Positions 1-7,800 of a stretch of DNA of 64,000 nucleotides are shown here, one piece after another; position 1 is the stretch's first letter; every line of letters starts with the position of its first letter. The notes under the pieces are model-generated. The model did not search any database. It worked only from the letters and a program-made list of their open reading frames with translations, and was not told the origin of the DNA. Position numbers and translations under genes: made by a program. Source of the DNA: JBCCGI01 sp039029355 (lineage in GTDB: Bacteria > Planctomycetota > UBA1135 > GCA-002686595); the NCBI GenBank assembly GCA_039029355.1, contig JBCCGI010000007.1, positions 62,001-126,000 on the forward strand, in the 5' to 3' direction.

Positions 1-592
1 CCGCACGCCCTTCGAGGTGATCGTGGGCGCCGTGCTGACCCAGAACACCGCCTGGACCAACGTCGAGCGGGCCCTGGCGCGCCTGCGCCGCACCGAGGGA
101 GGGCGCGGGCCGACGCCTGCGGGGCTGCTGCGGGCGAGCGACGACGAGCTCGAAGAGCGCATCCGCCCTTCGGGGACCTTCCGCGCCAAGGCCGCCAAGC
201 TCAGGGCCGTGGCGGCCTGGTATCTCGAAGCGGGCGGCCTGCGGGCGCTGCGCGAGCGGGCCCTCGGGCCGCTGCGGGCCGAGCTCCTGGGAGTCCACGG
301 CGTGGGACCCGAGACCGCGGACGCGATCCTCTGTTACGCCGGAGGCCGCCGGGCGCCGATCGTAGACGCGTACACTCGCCGCCTCCTCGGCCGGCACGCC
401 CTGGCGCCGCCCGGGGCCCCCTACGAGGAGCTGCGGGCGTATCTCGCCGAGCGTCTCGTCGCCTCGCAAGCGGTCTACGAAGAGTTTCATGCGCTGTGCG
501 TCCGCGCCGGATACAACCACTGCAAGCCGACGCCCCGGTGCGAGACGTGCCCGGCCCCTCCCCCTCCTCCCTCCCCTGTGATCCAGGACTGA
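1..592 (+). CDS. HhH-GPD DNA glycosylase, MagIII/endonuclease III family (5' end outside window)
   Basis: The reading frame is already open at base 2 (RTPFEVIVGAVLTQNTAW), so the true start lies upstream and the N-terminus is missing. The visible part has the helix-hairpin-helix HGVGPETADAILCYAG followed by VDAYTRR, whose Asp is the conserved catalytic aspartate. At the C-terminus four cysteines in the order C-x7-C-x5-C-x2-C should hold a 4Fe-4S cluster. In endonuclease III the hairpin reads GVGRKTA with a catalytic Lys. Here that position is Glu (GVGPETA), as in MagIII-type 3-methyladenine glycosylases, so a monofunctional alkylbase glycosylase without AP-lyase activity is more likely. The stop overlaps the next start (TGATG). 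Confidence 0.85.
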   Translation, partial: RTPFEVIVGAVLTQNTAWTNVERALARLRRTEGGRGPTPAGLLRASDDELEERIRPSGTFRAKAAKLRAVAAWYLEAGGLRALRERALGPLRAELLGVHGVGPETADAILCYAGGRRAPIVDAYTRRLLGRHALAPPGAPYEELRAYLAERLVASQAVYEEFHALCVRAGYNHCKPTPRCETCPAPPPPPSPVIQD

Positions 593-1317
593 TGTTCGAA
601 GGCAAGAACGTCGCGGTCATCGTGCCGGCCTACAACGAGGAAGCCACCATCGCGGAGGTGGTGGCGGACTTCGGCGACCAGGAGCTCGTGGACCGGGTCG
701 TCGTGGTCGACAACAACTGCCGCGACCGGACCGCCGAGCTGGCGCGGGAGAAGGGCGGCGACGTGATCGAGGAATCGGCGCCCGGGTACGGCTGCGCGAT
801 CCGGGCGGGCCTCGACCACGCCGTGGACAGCGGCGCCGACGTCCTGGTCATCACCGAGGCCGACGGCTCGTTCCGCGCCGACGACCTGCCGAAGCTGCTG
901 CACTACCTGGGCGACGGCCAGATGGTGCTGGGCACGCGGACGACGCGGCAGATGGTGGAGCAGGGCGCAAACATGACCTTCCTCCTGCGCTGGGGGAACG
1001 TGACGATGGCCAAGTGGCTGGAGCTCTGCTGGTACTTCCCGCACGAGCCGCGGCTCACGGACGTGGGCTGCAGCTACCGCGCGCTGTGGGCCGACACCTG
1101 GCGCGCCATGCGCGCCGGCACGCGCGAGGCCGGCCCGTCGTTCTCGCCGGAGATGATCTGCGAGGCCTACCGCCAGGGCATGCGTGTGATCGAGATCCCG
1201 GTCCACTACGGGGCACGCCTCGGCGGCGAGTCGAAGCACTCCGACGGGTTGCTCAAGGTCTCGAAGACCGCGATCGGAATGTTCCGCACGATCTGCCGCA
1301 AACGCTTCCTCGGCTAG
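592..1317 (+). CDS. GT2-family glycosyltransferase (dolichol-phosphate mannosyltransferase-like)
   Basis: A 241-residue protein starting MFEGKNVAVIVPAYNEE, the typical GT-A opening of DPM1/GT2 enzymes. VVVVDNNCRDRT forms the nucleotide-binding strand and the acidic metal site is EADGSF around residues 92-97. GTRTTRQ and DVGCSYRAL follow where the family has its acceptor loop. No transmembrane helix is seen, so it is a soluble, membrane-peripheral transferase of a nucleotide-sugar onto a lipid or glycan acceptor. The ATG at 592 overlaps the glycosylase stop. An upstream extension of this frame to 496 lies inside the glycosylase gene and is low-complexity, so it was not used. Acceptor and sugar are unknown. 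Confidence 0.85.
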   Translation: MFEGKNVAVIVPAYNEEATIAEVVADFGDQELVDRVVVVDNNCRDRTAELAREKGGDVIEESAPGYGCAIRAGLDHAVDSGADVLVITEADGSFRADDLPKLLHYLGDGQMVLGTRTTRQMVEQGANMTFLLRWGNVTMAKWLELCWYFPHEPRLTDVGCSYRALWADTWRAMRAGTREAGPSFSPEMICEAYRQGMRVIEIPVHYGARLGGESKHSDGLLKVSKTAIGMFRTICRKRFLG

Positions 1318-1324
1318 TCGTCCA

Positions 1325-1351
1325 CTTCGGACGGCCGCCCCTCGTCCGAAG
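1325..1351 (+). terminator. Hairpin after the GT2 gene, terminator-like
   Basis: CTTCGGAC and GTCCGAAG form a perfect 8-bp stem around an 11-nt loop, 7 bases after the GT2 stop. No T-run follows, so intrinsic termination is uncertain. A second 6-bp stem (CCGCTT/AAGCGG, 1377-1404) lies further on, before the response regulator. Confidence 0.35.
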
Positions 1352-1530
1352 GACTCCCGGGTGGCGCCGGCCCCCGCCGCTTTGTACGCTTTCAGTTCAA
1401 GCGGGTTGCGGCGGACCGGTCGGTCTGTAACTCGGGCGTCTCCCCTCCCAAGGCCCTGGCAGGAGCCTTCCATTTCATGCGGAACGCCTCGGTTTCCTCC
1501 TCCCCGGCCGCCTCCCAGCGGAGCTCGAAG

Positions 1531-2220
1531 ATGGCGCACCGGATCCTGGTTGTTGAAGACGAAGAGTCCCTGGCCCTCGGCCTGCGCGATGCCCTCGCGC
1601 ACGCGGGCTACGAAGTCGAGCTGGCCCACGACGGCCCGGCCGCCCTGGAGAAGATCGAGGAGGGCCGCTTCGACCTGGCCGTGCTCGATCTGATGCTCCC
1701 GGGCAAGAGCGGGCTCGATGTGCTGCACGAGCTAAGGGCTCAGAAACACGACATCCGGGTGCTGGTGCTGACCGCCCTGGCCGGCGAGAGCGACGTGGTG
1801 CGGGGCTTCGAGCTCGGCGCCGACGACTACATGCCGAAGCCCTTCTCGCCGCGCGAGCTGGTGGCCCGGGTCAACGCCCAGTTCCGCCGCCGCGAGATGG
1901 ACACCGCGCCGCCGCCGCAGCTCCAGCTGCCCGACGGCATCGTCGTGGACCTGGCGCGCCTGGAGGTGCACCGCGGCGGCGAGATCGTGCCCCTGACCCC
2001 CCGCGAGGGGGACATCCTCGAGTACCTGGTGCGGCACCGCGACCGCGTCGTGACGCGCGAGGACCTGCTGCTCGACGTCTGGCATTATCGCAACGCGAAC
2101 GTCGAGACCCGCACGGTCGACATCCACATCGTCGGCTTGCGGCGTAAGATCGAACCCGACCCCGCCAACCCGCGCCTGATCCAGACGGTGCGCGGAAAGG
2201 GGTATCGATGGTTCGACTGA
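1531..2220 (+). CDS. OmpR/PhoB-family response regulator
   Basis: 229 residues from the ATG preceded by GGAG. An in-frame ATG at 1477 would add 18 Ser-rich residues not seen in the family. The receiver domain (about 1-120) has the acidic pair E9/D10, phospho-acceptor D53 (LAVLDLMLPG), the switch Thr in VLVLTAL and Lys in YMPKPFSP. The C-terminal winged helix (about 130-229) ends RTVRGKGYRWFD, the standard OmpR-type ending. It should bind DNA as a dimer when phosphorylated by the kinase encoded directly downstream, whose start lies 1 base after this stop. Target genes are not identifiable; the neighbouring glycan genes are the obvious candidates. Confidence 0.95.
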   Translation: MAHRILVVEDEESLALGLRDALAHAGYEVELAHDGPAALEKIEEGRFDLAVLDLMLPGKSGLDVLHELRAQKHDIRVLVLTALAGESDVVRGFELGADDYMPKPFSPRELVARVNAQFRRREMDTAPPPQLQLPDGIVVDLARLEVHRGGEIVPLTPREGDILEYLVRHRDRVVTREDLLLDVWHYRNANVETRTVDIHIVGLRRKIEPDPANPRLIQTVRGKGYRWFD

Positions 2221-2221
2221 A

Positions 2222-4069
2222 TTGCTCCACCTGAAGTCCAGGAACGCCGCCTTTGCGGCGTACGGCGTCCTGCTCGTCCTCCCGACGCTCGTGTTCGGGG
2301 GGATGTACTGGCGCCAGCTCGTCCGGGACTACGAGCTGCAGCTCGACGCCGCCCCCGATGCGGCGGTGGGCACCGCCAAGCAGGTCGCCGATGCCCTGCG
2401 CCAGCAGGTGGCGAGCCTCCTGGCGCAGGAGGCCAAGCGCCCCTTCGCGCAGTACGCCGAGCTCTTCTCGCCCGGCGACGACCTGAGCGACGAGCTGGCG
2501 GTGCAGGGCACCCCGCTGGAGCGCGAGCCGACGCCCGAGGGCATCCTCGGCTGGTTCTCCTATGACCGCTTCCAGTTCCCCAGCGGGCCGGTGCTGGCCT
2601 TCTTCGGGTCCGACCGGCAGGGGGAGGTCGACGACGACCTGCGCGCCGACCTCGAGCGCGCCGCGATCACCTTTCGCGACCTGAAGGAGGAAGAGGGGCC
2701 GGCCAACCGGGCCACCCAGATGATCGGGCACCAGTCACAGCTGGTGCCCTCGCGCGTCGTGGCGGTGTATCTGAACCAGGAGGAGAACCGCGACTGCCTG
2801 GAGGACTGCTTTGACTTCATGCGCGACTGGGAGATCGACCTCGACACCAGCGACTTCTACCTCCAGCTCTACCGCGACACCGACAACCGGCCGCGCGCGG
2901 TCGCCATCCGGCGCGTGCTCATGGGGGTCGAGCTCAACCCCGACGCGCCGTCCAAAGCCGAGTGCCTGCTGCCCCTGCGCGAGGGCCTGGCGCTGATCCA
3001 GGGCTTCTACATCGACATCGACTGGCTGCTCCACGACCTGGTGCGGCAGGTCGGCGACCAGGAGATCGTGCGCGAATCCGAGCGCCTGATCGAACCGGGT
3101 GTGTCGCGCGAGGCGGACGAGGACTGCGAGGTGTGCACCGACGTCTTCCCCCTACGCGAGCTGGGCTTCGACACCTACGACGCGTCGGACAGCGAGCTCG
3201 GCCGGGTCCAGATCGCGGTCAACACCGAGCTGATCCACGAGCGCTTCAAGCGCCAGCGGACGATCTTCGGCGGGTTGGCCCTGATGATGGTGCTGGCGCT
3301 GATGACGGGGATGATGCTCATCGAGCGCACGGTGCGCCGCGACCTCGAGCAGGCCGAGCGCAACCAGAACTTCGTCTCGGCCGTGACGCACGAGCTGCGC
3401 ACGCCGCTCGCCTCGATCCGCCTGTACGGCGAGATGCTGCTGGAGGGCTGGACCGACGACCCCGCGAAGATCCGCGAGTACCACCACCGCATCCTGCGCG
3501 AGACCAACCGGCTGTCGACGATGGTCGAGCGGGTGCTCCAGAAGGGGCGGCTGGTCTCGCGCCCCTCGACCTGCGAGGCGGTGGATCTGAACACGATGGT
3601 CGAGGGGCTGCGGGAGGCGCTCTCCGCCGCCCACCCGCCCGACGACCGCTGGCGCGAGGGCAACGACGACCTGCACTTCGACCTGGCGCCCGACCTGCCG
3701 AAGGTGCTGGCGTCGCTAGAGGTCGTCGCCGGCGTCCTGACCAACCTGGTCGAGAACGCCCGCAAGTACGCCCCCTGGGACCCGGAGACGCCGGACGGCG
3801 ACCGGATCCAGATCCGGACCGCGCGCGAGGGCCGGCGGGTCGTGCTCGAGGTGCTCGACAGCGGCCCCGGCATCCCCGCCGGCGAGCGCGACCGCGTGTT
3901 CGAGGCCTTCTACCGCCTCGGCAACGAGGCCACGCGCACGGCCACCGGCACCGGCCTGGGGCTGCACCTGGTGCAGCTGCACGCCGAGTCCGTCGGCGCC
4001 GAAGCCGTGGTGCGCCCGCGCCCGGAGGGAGGAAGTTGCTTCCGCATCCGGTTCCGCGTCGCGACCTGA
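2222..4069 (+). CDS. Membrane sensor histidine kinase with large cysteine-containing extracytoplasmic domain
   Basis: 615 residues using a TTG start immediately after the regulator stop; no ATG gives the first helix. Transmembrane helix 1 is about residues 11-30 and helix 2 about 346-366, leaving an unusually large (about 315 residues) outer domain with no recognised PAS or Cache signature. It contains a C-x3-C (192/196) and a C-x2-C (302/305). The cytoplasmic part has the HisKA box SAVTHELRTPLASIR with phospho-accepting H390, then the N box (LVENARKYAP), G1 (DSGPGIP), F (VFEAFYRL) and G2 (TGTGLGLHLV). It is the partner of the regulator upstream. The signal is unknown; the paired cysteines suggest redox or metal sensing, which is inference. 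Confidence 0.93.
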   Translation: MLHLKSRNAAFAAYGVLLVLPTLVFGGMYWRQLVRDYELQLDAAPDAAVGTAKQVADALRQQVASLLAQEAKRPFAQYAELFSPGDDLSDELAVQGTPLEREPTPEGILGWFSYDRFQFPSGPVLAFFGSDRQGEVDDDLRADLERAAITFRDLKEEEGPANRATQMIGHQSQLVPSRVVAVYLNQEENRDCLEDCFDFMRDWEIDLDTSDFYLQLYRDTDNRPRAVAIRRVLMGVELNPDAPSKAECLLPLREGLALIQGFYIDIDWLLHDLVRQVGDQEIVRESERLIEPGVSREADEDCEVCTDVFPLRELGFDTYDASDSELGRVQIAVNTELIHERFKRQRTIFGGLALMMVLALMTGMMLIERTVRRDLEQAERNQNFVSAVTHELRTPLASIRLYGEMLLEGWTDDPAKIREYHHRILRETNRLSTMVERVLQKGRLVSRPSTCEAVDLNTMVEGLREALSAAHPPDDRWREGNDDLHFDLAPDLPKVLASLEVVAGVLTNLVENARKYAPWDPETPDGDRIQIRTAREGRRVVLEVLDSGPGIPAGERDRVFEAFYRLGNEATRTATGTGLGLHLVQLHAESVGAEAVVRPRPEGGSCFRIRFRVAT

Positions 4070-4094
4070 GGAGTCCCGGCTGCGGGGGACCCCT
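4069..4094 (+). terminator. Possible terminator hairpin after the histidine kinase
   Basis: AGGAGTCCC pairs with GGGACCCCT with one A/C mismatch across an 8-nt loop, right at the kinase stop. No T-tract follows. The rest of the gap to 4240 holds no convincing promoter or ORF. Confidence 0.3.
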
Positions 4095-4240
4095 CTGGAG
4101 GGTCGGCGGGGTATGCTAAGGGGACGTATTCCGGGCCGAGAGGTCCAAAAGCACAGCTCCCCCCCCACCCGGCCCGGCAGTCGCCCAGCTCCTGGCAGCG
4201 GCGACTCGACTCCTTCCGCTAGCCCCCCTTCAACCGCCCC

Positions 4241-5647
4241 ATGCACGTCGTCGTTCTAGGCGCCGGCCTCGCCGGTCTCGCCTCCGCCTATGAGCTCAGC
4301 AAGGCCGGGCACCGCGTCACGGTCATCGAGCGCGATGCCTGGGCCGGAGGCATGGCAACGAGCTGGAAGACGGGCGACTACTGGCTCGACCACGGGCCCC
4401 ACCGGTTCCACAGCCGCGACGACAAGCTGATCGAGCACCTCTACGAGGTGCTCGACAACGACATCGTGATCCGCGACCGCCTGTCGCGCATCTACATGCA
4501 GGGGAAGTTCTTCCACTACCCCCTGAAGGCGCAGAACGTGTTCCAGAACATGCCCAAGCTCCTGCTCATGCGGGCGATGTGGGACTACATCTGGATCCGC
4601 GTGCGGCAGTGGTTCAAGCCGATCCCGGACGACAACTTCGAGAACTGGGTGCTGAAGCGCTTCGGGAGGACGCTCTACGAGATCTTCTTCGGCAGCTACA
4701 CCTCGAAGGCCTGGAAGATGCCGTGCACCGAGATCAGCGCGGACTGGGCCAGCCAGCGGATCAGCCAGGCCAACCTCTGGGACACGATCATCAAGACCCT
4801 GCGCCCGCCGAAGGGCGGCGAAGCGCGCAGCCTGGTCTCGGAGTTCTGGTACCCCGCCCACGGCGGCATCGGCACGATCGGCCGCAAGTACGCCGAGAAG
4901 ATCGAGGCGATGGGCGGCGAGATCCACCTGTCGTCGCCGGCGACGAGGGTCGAGATCGAAGACGGCGCGGCCAAGCGCGTGGCCTTCGACAAGGACGGCG
5001 CCGGCGAGCAGGTCGTCGAGTGCGACGAGCTGGTCAACACCATCCCGCTCCCGCGGCTGCTAGAACTCTTCTCGCCGGCCGTCCCCGAGGATGCGACGGC
5101 GGCGATTTCGAAGCTCCGCTACCTCGCCATCGTCTTCATCTACCTCGAGGTCGACGCCCCGACCGTCTCCCCCGACCACTGGGTCTACCTGCCGGAGAAG
5201 CACCTCACGGTGCACCGCATCTCGGAGTTCAAGAACTTCAGCGACGACGCGGCCCCCGGCGAGTCGACGGTGATCTGCTGTGAGATCACCTGCAAGTGGG
5301 GAGACGAGCACTGGAACCTCACGCTCGAGGAGGGCGCGGAGATCGCGCGCCAGGACCTGGTGAAGGTCGGCCTGCTTGACCCGAACGTGCCGTGCCGCGG
5401 CATCGACAAGCACCGCCTGCGGTACGCCTACCCGGTGTACGACCTGACCTACAAAGAGAACCTCGAGACGCTCAAGCGCGAGGCCAAGAAGGTCACCAAC
5501 CTCCAGACCACCGGGCGCCAGGGCCTGTACCGCTACAACAACATGGACCACTCGATCGCGATGGGGCGCCGCGTCGCCAAGACCCTGGCCAGGGGCCAGG
5601 ACCAGCGCGCGGACCAGGTCGCCACCGAAGCGGAGTACTTCGGGTGA
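4241..5647 (+). CDS. FAD-dependent oxidoreductase, UDP-galactopyranose mutase/amine oxidase-like
   Basis: 468 residues. The N-terminal Rossmann dinucleotide fold is clear (VVLGAGLAGLASAYEL, then VTVIERD at the second strand). GPHRFHSRDD and the following FFHYPLK resemble the substrate-side motifs of the UDP-galactopyranose mutase and protoporphyrinogen oxidase-like group. The C-terminus ends with a second FAD contact region (GLYRYNNMDHSIAMGRRVAK). The enzyme is likely cytosolic and acts on a nucleotide-sugar or lipid-linked glycan. It is followed by two methyltransferases, the first starting inside its stop codon (GTGA overlap), so the three are probably one transcript. The exact substrate cannot be read from sequence. 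Confidence 0.8.
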   Translation: MHVVVLGAGLAGLASAYELSKAGHRVTVIERDAWAGGMATSWKTGDYWLDHGPHRFHSRDDKLIEHLYEVLDNDIVIRDRLSRIYMQGKFFHYPLKAQNVFQNMPKLLLMRAMWDYIWIRVRQWFKPIPDDNFENWVLKRFGRTLYEIFFGSYTSKAWKMPCTEISADWASQRISQANLWDTIIKTLRPPKGGEARSLVSEFWYPAHGGIGTIGRKYAEKIEAMGGEIHLSSPATRVEIEDGAAKRVAFDKDGAGEQVVECDELVNTIPLPRLLELFSPAVPEDATAAISKLRYLAIVFIYLEVDAPTVSPDHWVYLPEKHLTVHRISEFKNFSDDAAPGESTVICCEITCKWGDEHWNLTLEEGAEIARQDLVKVGLLDPNVPCRGIDKHRLRYAYPVYDLTYKENLETLKREAKKVTNLQTTGRQGLYRYNNMDHSIAMGRRVAKTLARGQDQRADQVATEAEYFG

Positions 5648-6564
5648 CCGGGATTCCGGGACTGGTCGAGGTCCCCGACGGCGCGCTGTACGACGTCTCC
5701 TGCGGTCTTTGCCACAGCGAGAGCTACACGGTCAAGTTCACCGACGGTCCGTTCTCGGTCGTGACCTGCAACGACTGCGGCCTGACGTACGTGACGCCGC
5801 GGCTCAAGGACGGGCACCTGATCGACGAGGTCTACAACGAGGGCTACTGGAGCTCCAACGCCGCCAAGGACCGCGGCTATACGGACTACCGCGCCGACGC
5901 GCCGCTCTACCTCAAGACCTACCGCCGCCGGATCTCGGTCGTGCGGCGCCACTTCCCGCAGCCGGCGCGCGTGCTCGACGTGGGATGCGCCGCGGGCTAC
6001 TTCCTGCAGGTCATGCAGGAGGAGGGCTGGGACGTCACCGGAGTCGAGCCCTCGGACGCCATCCGGCCGCAGGCCGCCGAGAAGCTGGGCGCCGACAACG
6101 TGCGCGCCGGCCTGCTGCACGAGCAGGGCTTCGAGGACGACAGCTTCGACCTGGTCACGATGTGGGACGTGATCGAGCACATCCCCGACTTCATCGCGGC
6201 CCTCGAAGAGGTGCGCCGCATCCTGAAGCCCGGCGGCAAGATGCTGATCGAGACCCAGAACGTGAACAGCCGCGCGGCCAAGGTGCTCGGCAAGAAGTGG
6301 CAGCACTACAAGCACGCCGAACACATCTACCACTTCAACCCCAAGACGCTGGGAGTCGCGCTCGACCGCGCCGGCTTCCGCATCCTCGAGAACACGCCGA
6401 GCCTGGGCGGCAAGTACGTCTCGATGGGCTTCCTGTCGGAGCGCGCCGGCCGCCTGCACCCCGCGCTGTCAGCGCTGCTCTCGCCGCTCAGGCTGATCCG
6501 GAACAAGTCGGTCTACGTGAACCTCTTCGACGAGATGATCGTCGTCGCGGCGCCGGCCGGCTGA
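5644..6564 (+). CDS. SAM-dependent methyltransferase with N-terminal zinc ribbon
   Basis: 306 residues from a GTG that overlaps the previous stop by 4 bases; longer frames upstream only shadow the FAD gene. C20/C23 and C42/C45 (CGLC and CNDC) form a probable zinc ribbon. The Class I methyltransferase core follows: motif I VLDVGCAAGYFL, then GVEPS, FDLVTMWDVIEH and a LKPGGKMLIE strand. This arrangement of zinc ribbon plus methyltransferase type 23 is frequent in surface-polysaccharide and sugar-modification clusters. Together with the FAD enzyme and the next methyltransferase it suggests modification of an envelope glycan or lipid. Confidence 0.85.
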   Translation: MTGIPGLVEVPDGALYDVSCGLCHSESYTVKFTDGPFSVVTCNDCGLTYVTPRLKDGHLIDEVYNEGYWSSNAAKDRGYTDYRADAPLYLKTYRRRISVVRRHFPQPARVLDVGCAAGYFLQVMQEEGWDVTGVEPSDAIRPQAAEKLGADNVRAGLLHEQGFEDDSFDLVTMWDVIEHIPDFIAALEEVRRILKPGGKMLIETQNVNSRAAKVLGKKWQHYKHAEHIYHFNPKTLGVALDRAGFRILENTPSLGGKYVSMGFLSERAGRLHPALSALLSPLRLIRNKSVYVNLFDEMIVVAAPAG

Positions 6565-6568
6565 GGCG

Positions 6569-7327
6569 ATGGAAGCCAACGCCTACAAGCAATTCCTCGA
6601 GCTGGAGCGCACCCACTGGTGGTTCCGCGGCCGCCGGACGGTGTACTTCGGGCTGCTGCGCCACCACCTGAACGGCTCGGGCGCGCCCAAGCGGGTGCTC
6701 GACCTCGGCTGCGGTATGGGCGGCTTCCTCGAGGGACTGGGCGAGATCGGCGAGCGCATCACGCCGTCCGACATCAGCCTCGAGAGCCTCGGACACTGCG
6801 CCGACCGCGGCTTCCCCCACGGCATCCTCTCGTCGGGCTACTCGCTGCCCTTCGCGGACGACTCGTTCGACCTCGTCTGCATGTTCGACGCGATCGAGCA
6901 CATCCCCGACGACCACACCGTCATGCGCGAGGTCGCCCGCGTCCTGCGCCCCGGAGGGCACGTGTTCGTCAGCGTGCCGGCCTACCAATTCCTCTTCGCG
7001 AACAACGACCGCGTGGCCCAGCACCAGCGCCGCTACACGCGCGGCATGCTGCGCGGGGTCTTCGAGCAGGCCGGCCTCACGGTCGAGCGCAACACGCACT
7101 CGAACGTGTTCCTGTTCCCGCTGATCCTGCCGGCGGTGCTCGGGATCAAGCTCATCGAGACGCTGTTCCCGCGCAAGCTCGACCCCGAGCACACCAACCT
7201 GTCCTGGCCCATCCCGGGCTTCGTGCACGACTTCCTACACGCCTGCTTCGCGGCCGAGCTGCCCATCTCGCGGCGCTTCGACTGGCCCGCGGGGCATTCG
7301 ATCGCCGCGATCGCGCGCAAGGCCTGA
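6569..7327 (+). CDS. Class I SAM-dependent methyltransferase (type 11)
   Basis: 252 residues, starting 4 bases after the previous stop with a GAGG ribosome site across the junction. The N-terminal HWWFRGRR is common in planctomycete glycan-cluster methyltransferases. SAM motif I is VLDLGCGMGGFLEGL, motif II DISLESLGHC and motif IV FDLVCMFDAIEHIPDD. VARVLRPGGHVFVSVPAY follows. A hydrophobic stretch near FLFPLILPAVLGIKLIE (about residues 179-195) may associate with the membrane. Last member of the three-gene group beginning with the FAD oxidoreductase. Substrate unknown. Confidence 0.85.
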   Translation: MEANAYKQFLELERTHWWFRGRRTVYFGLLRHHLNGSGAPKRVLDLGCGMGGFLEGLGEIGERITPSDISLESLGHCADRGFPHGILSSGYSLPFADDSFDLVCMFDAIEHIPDDHTVMREVARVLRPGGHVFVSVPAYQFLFANNDRVAQHQRRYTRGMLRGVFEQAGLTVERNTHSNVFLFPLILPAVLGIKLIETLFPRKLDPEHTNLSWPIPGFVHDFLHACFAAELPISRRFDWPAGHSIAAIARKA

Positions 7328-7425
7328 CGGCCGGACGCGTCCGCGATTTCGCCGGAACTTCGACCACCGGCCGCGCCCCGGCGCGTGATCGGGCTAAAGC
7401 CTTTGCAACGCGAGGAAGGAGACCC

Positions 7426-7689
7426 ATGAGCGACGAGAAGCAGGTCATCGTGTTCGAGTCCGCCTCAGGCCAGGAGCTGGAGATGGCTCGCGCGCTCCTA
7501 GAGCGAGCGGGCATTCCCTGCGCCGTACGCGGCGGCAGCGCGAGCGCCTACCTCGAGACCGTCATGGGCAGCGGCGGCGCCGGCGTGCAGGCGGTGGTCG
7601 TCGCTCCCCAGGACCAGGAGCAGGCGCTCCTGGCGCTGAAGCGCGCCTGGGGCTCCGGCACCGAGGGCGGTGAAGGCGAGCCGACCTAA
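7426..7689 (+). CDS. DUF2007-type small putative signal-transducing protein
   Basis: 87 residues preceded by a strong ribosome site (GAGGAAGGAG). The core reads VFESASGQELEMARALLERAGIPC and then VQAVVVAPQDQEQALLALK. That is the DUF2007/PII-like alpha-beta layout (strand, helix carrying the x-A-x-x-L-L-E-x-x-G-I-P motif, strand, helix). Function of the family is unproven. It stands alone, about 100 bases after the methyltransferase, and ends just before a terminator shared with the convergent gene. Confidence 0.75.
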   Translation: MSDEKQVIVFESASGQELEMARALLERAGIPCAVRGGSASAYLETVMGSGGAGVQAVVVAPQDQEQALLALKRAWGSGTEGGEGEPT

Positions 7690-7734
7690 TCCGGATGGGG
7701 TCAGAGGGCCGCTCGCCGGGCCACAGCAAACACA

Positions 7735-7767
7735 AAGGGCGCGCCGGGCTGAGCCCGACGCGCCCTT
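7735..7767. terminator. Bidirectional rho-independent terminator between convergent genes
   Basis: A 15-bp stem with one mismatch (AAGGGCGCG then CCGGGC, pairing with GCCCG, A, CGCGCCCTT) closes on the 3-base loop TGA. On the minus strand it is followed by TTTGTGTTTG and on the plus strand by GTTCTTG, so it can stop transcription from both the DUF2007 gene and the PpiD-like gene. Confidence 0.85.
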
Positions 7768-7800
7768 GTTCTTGCAGGCTGAGCCCCGGGGCTCCGCCCT

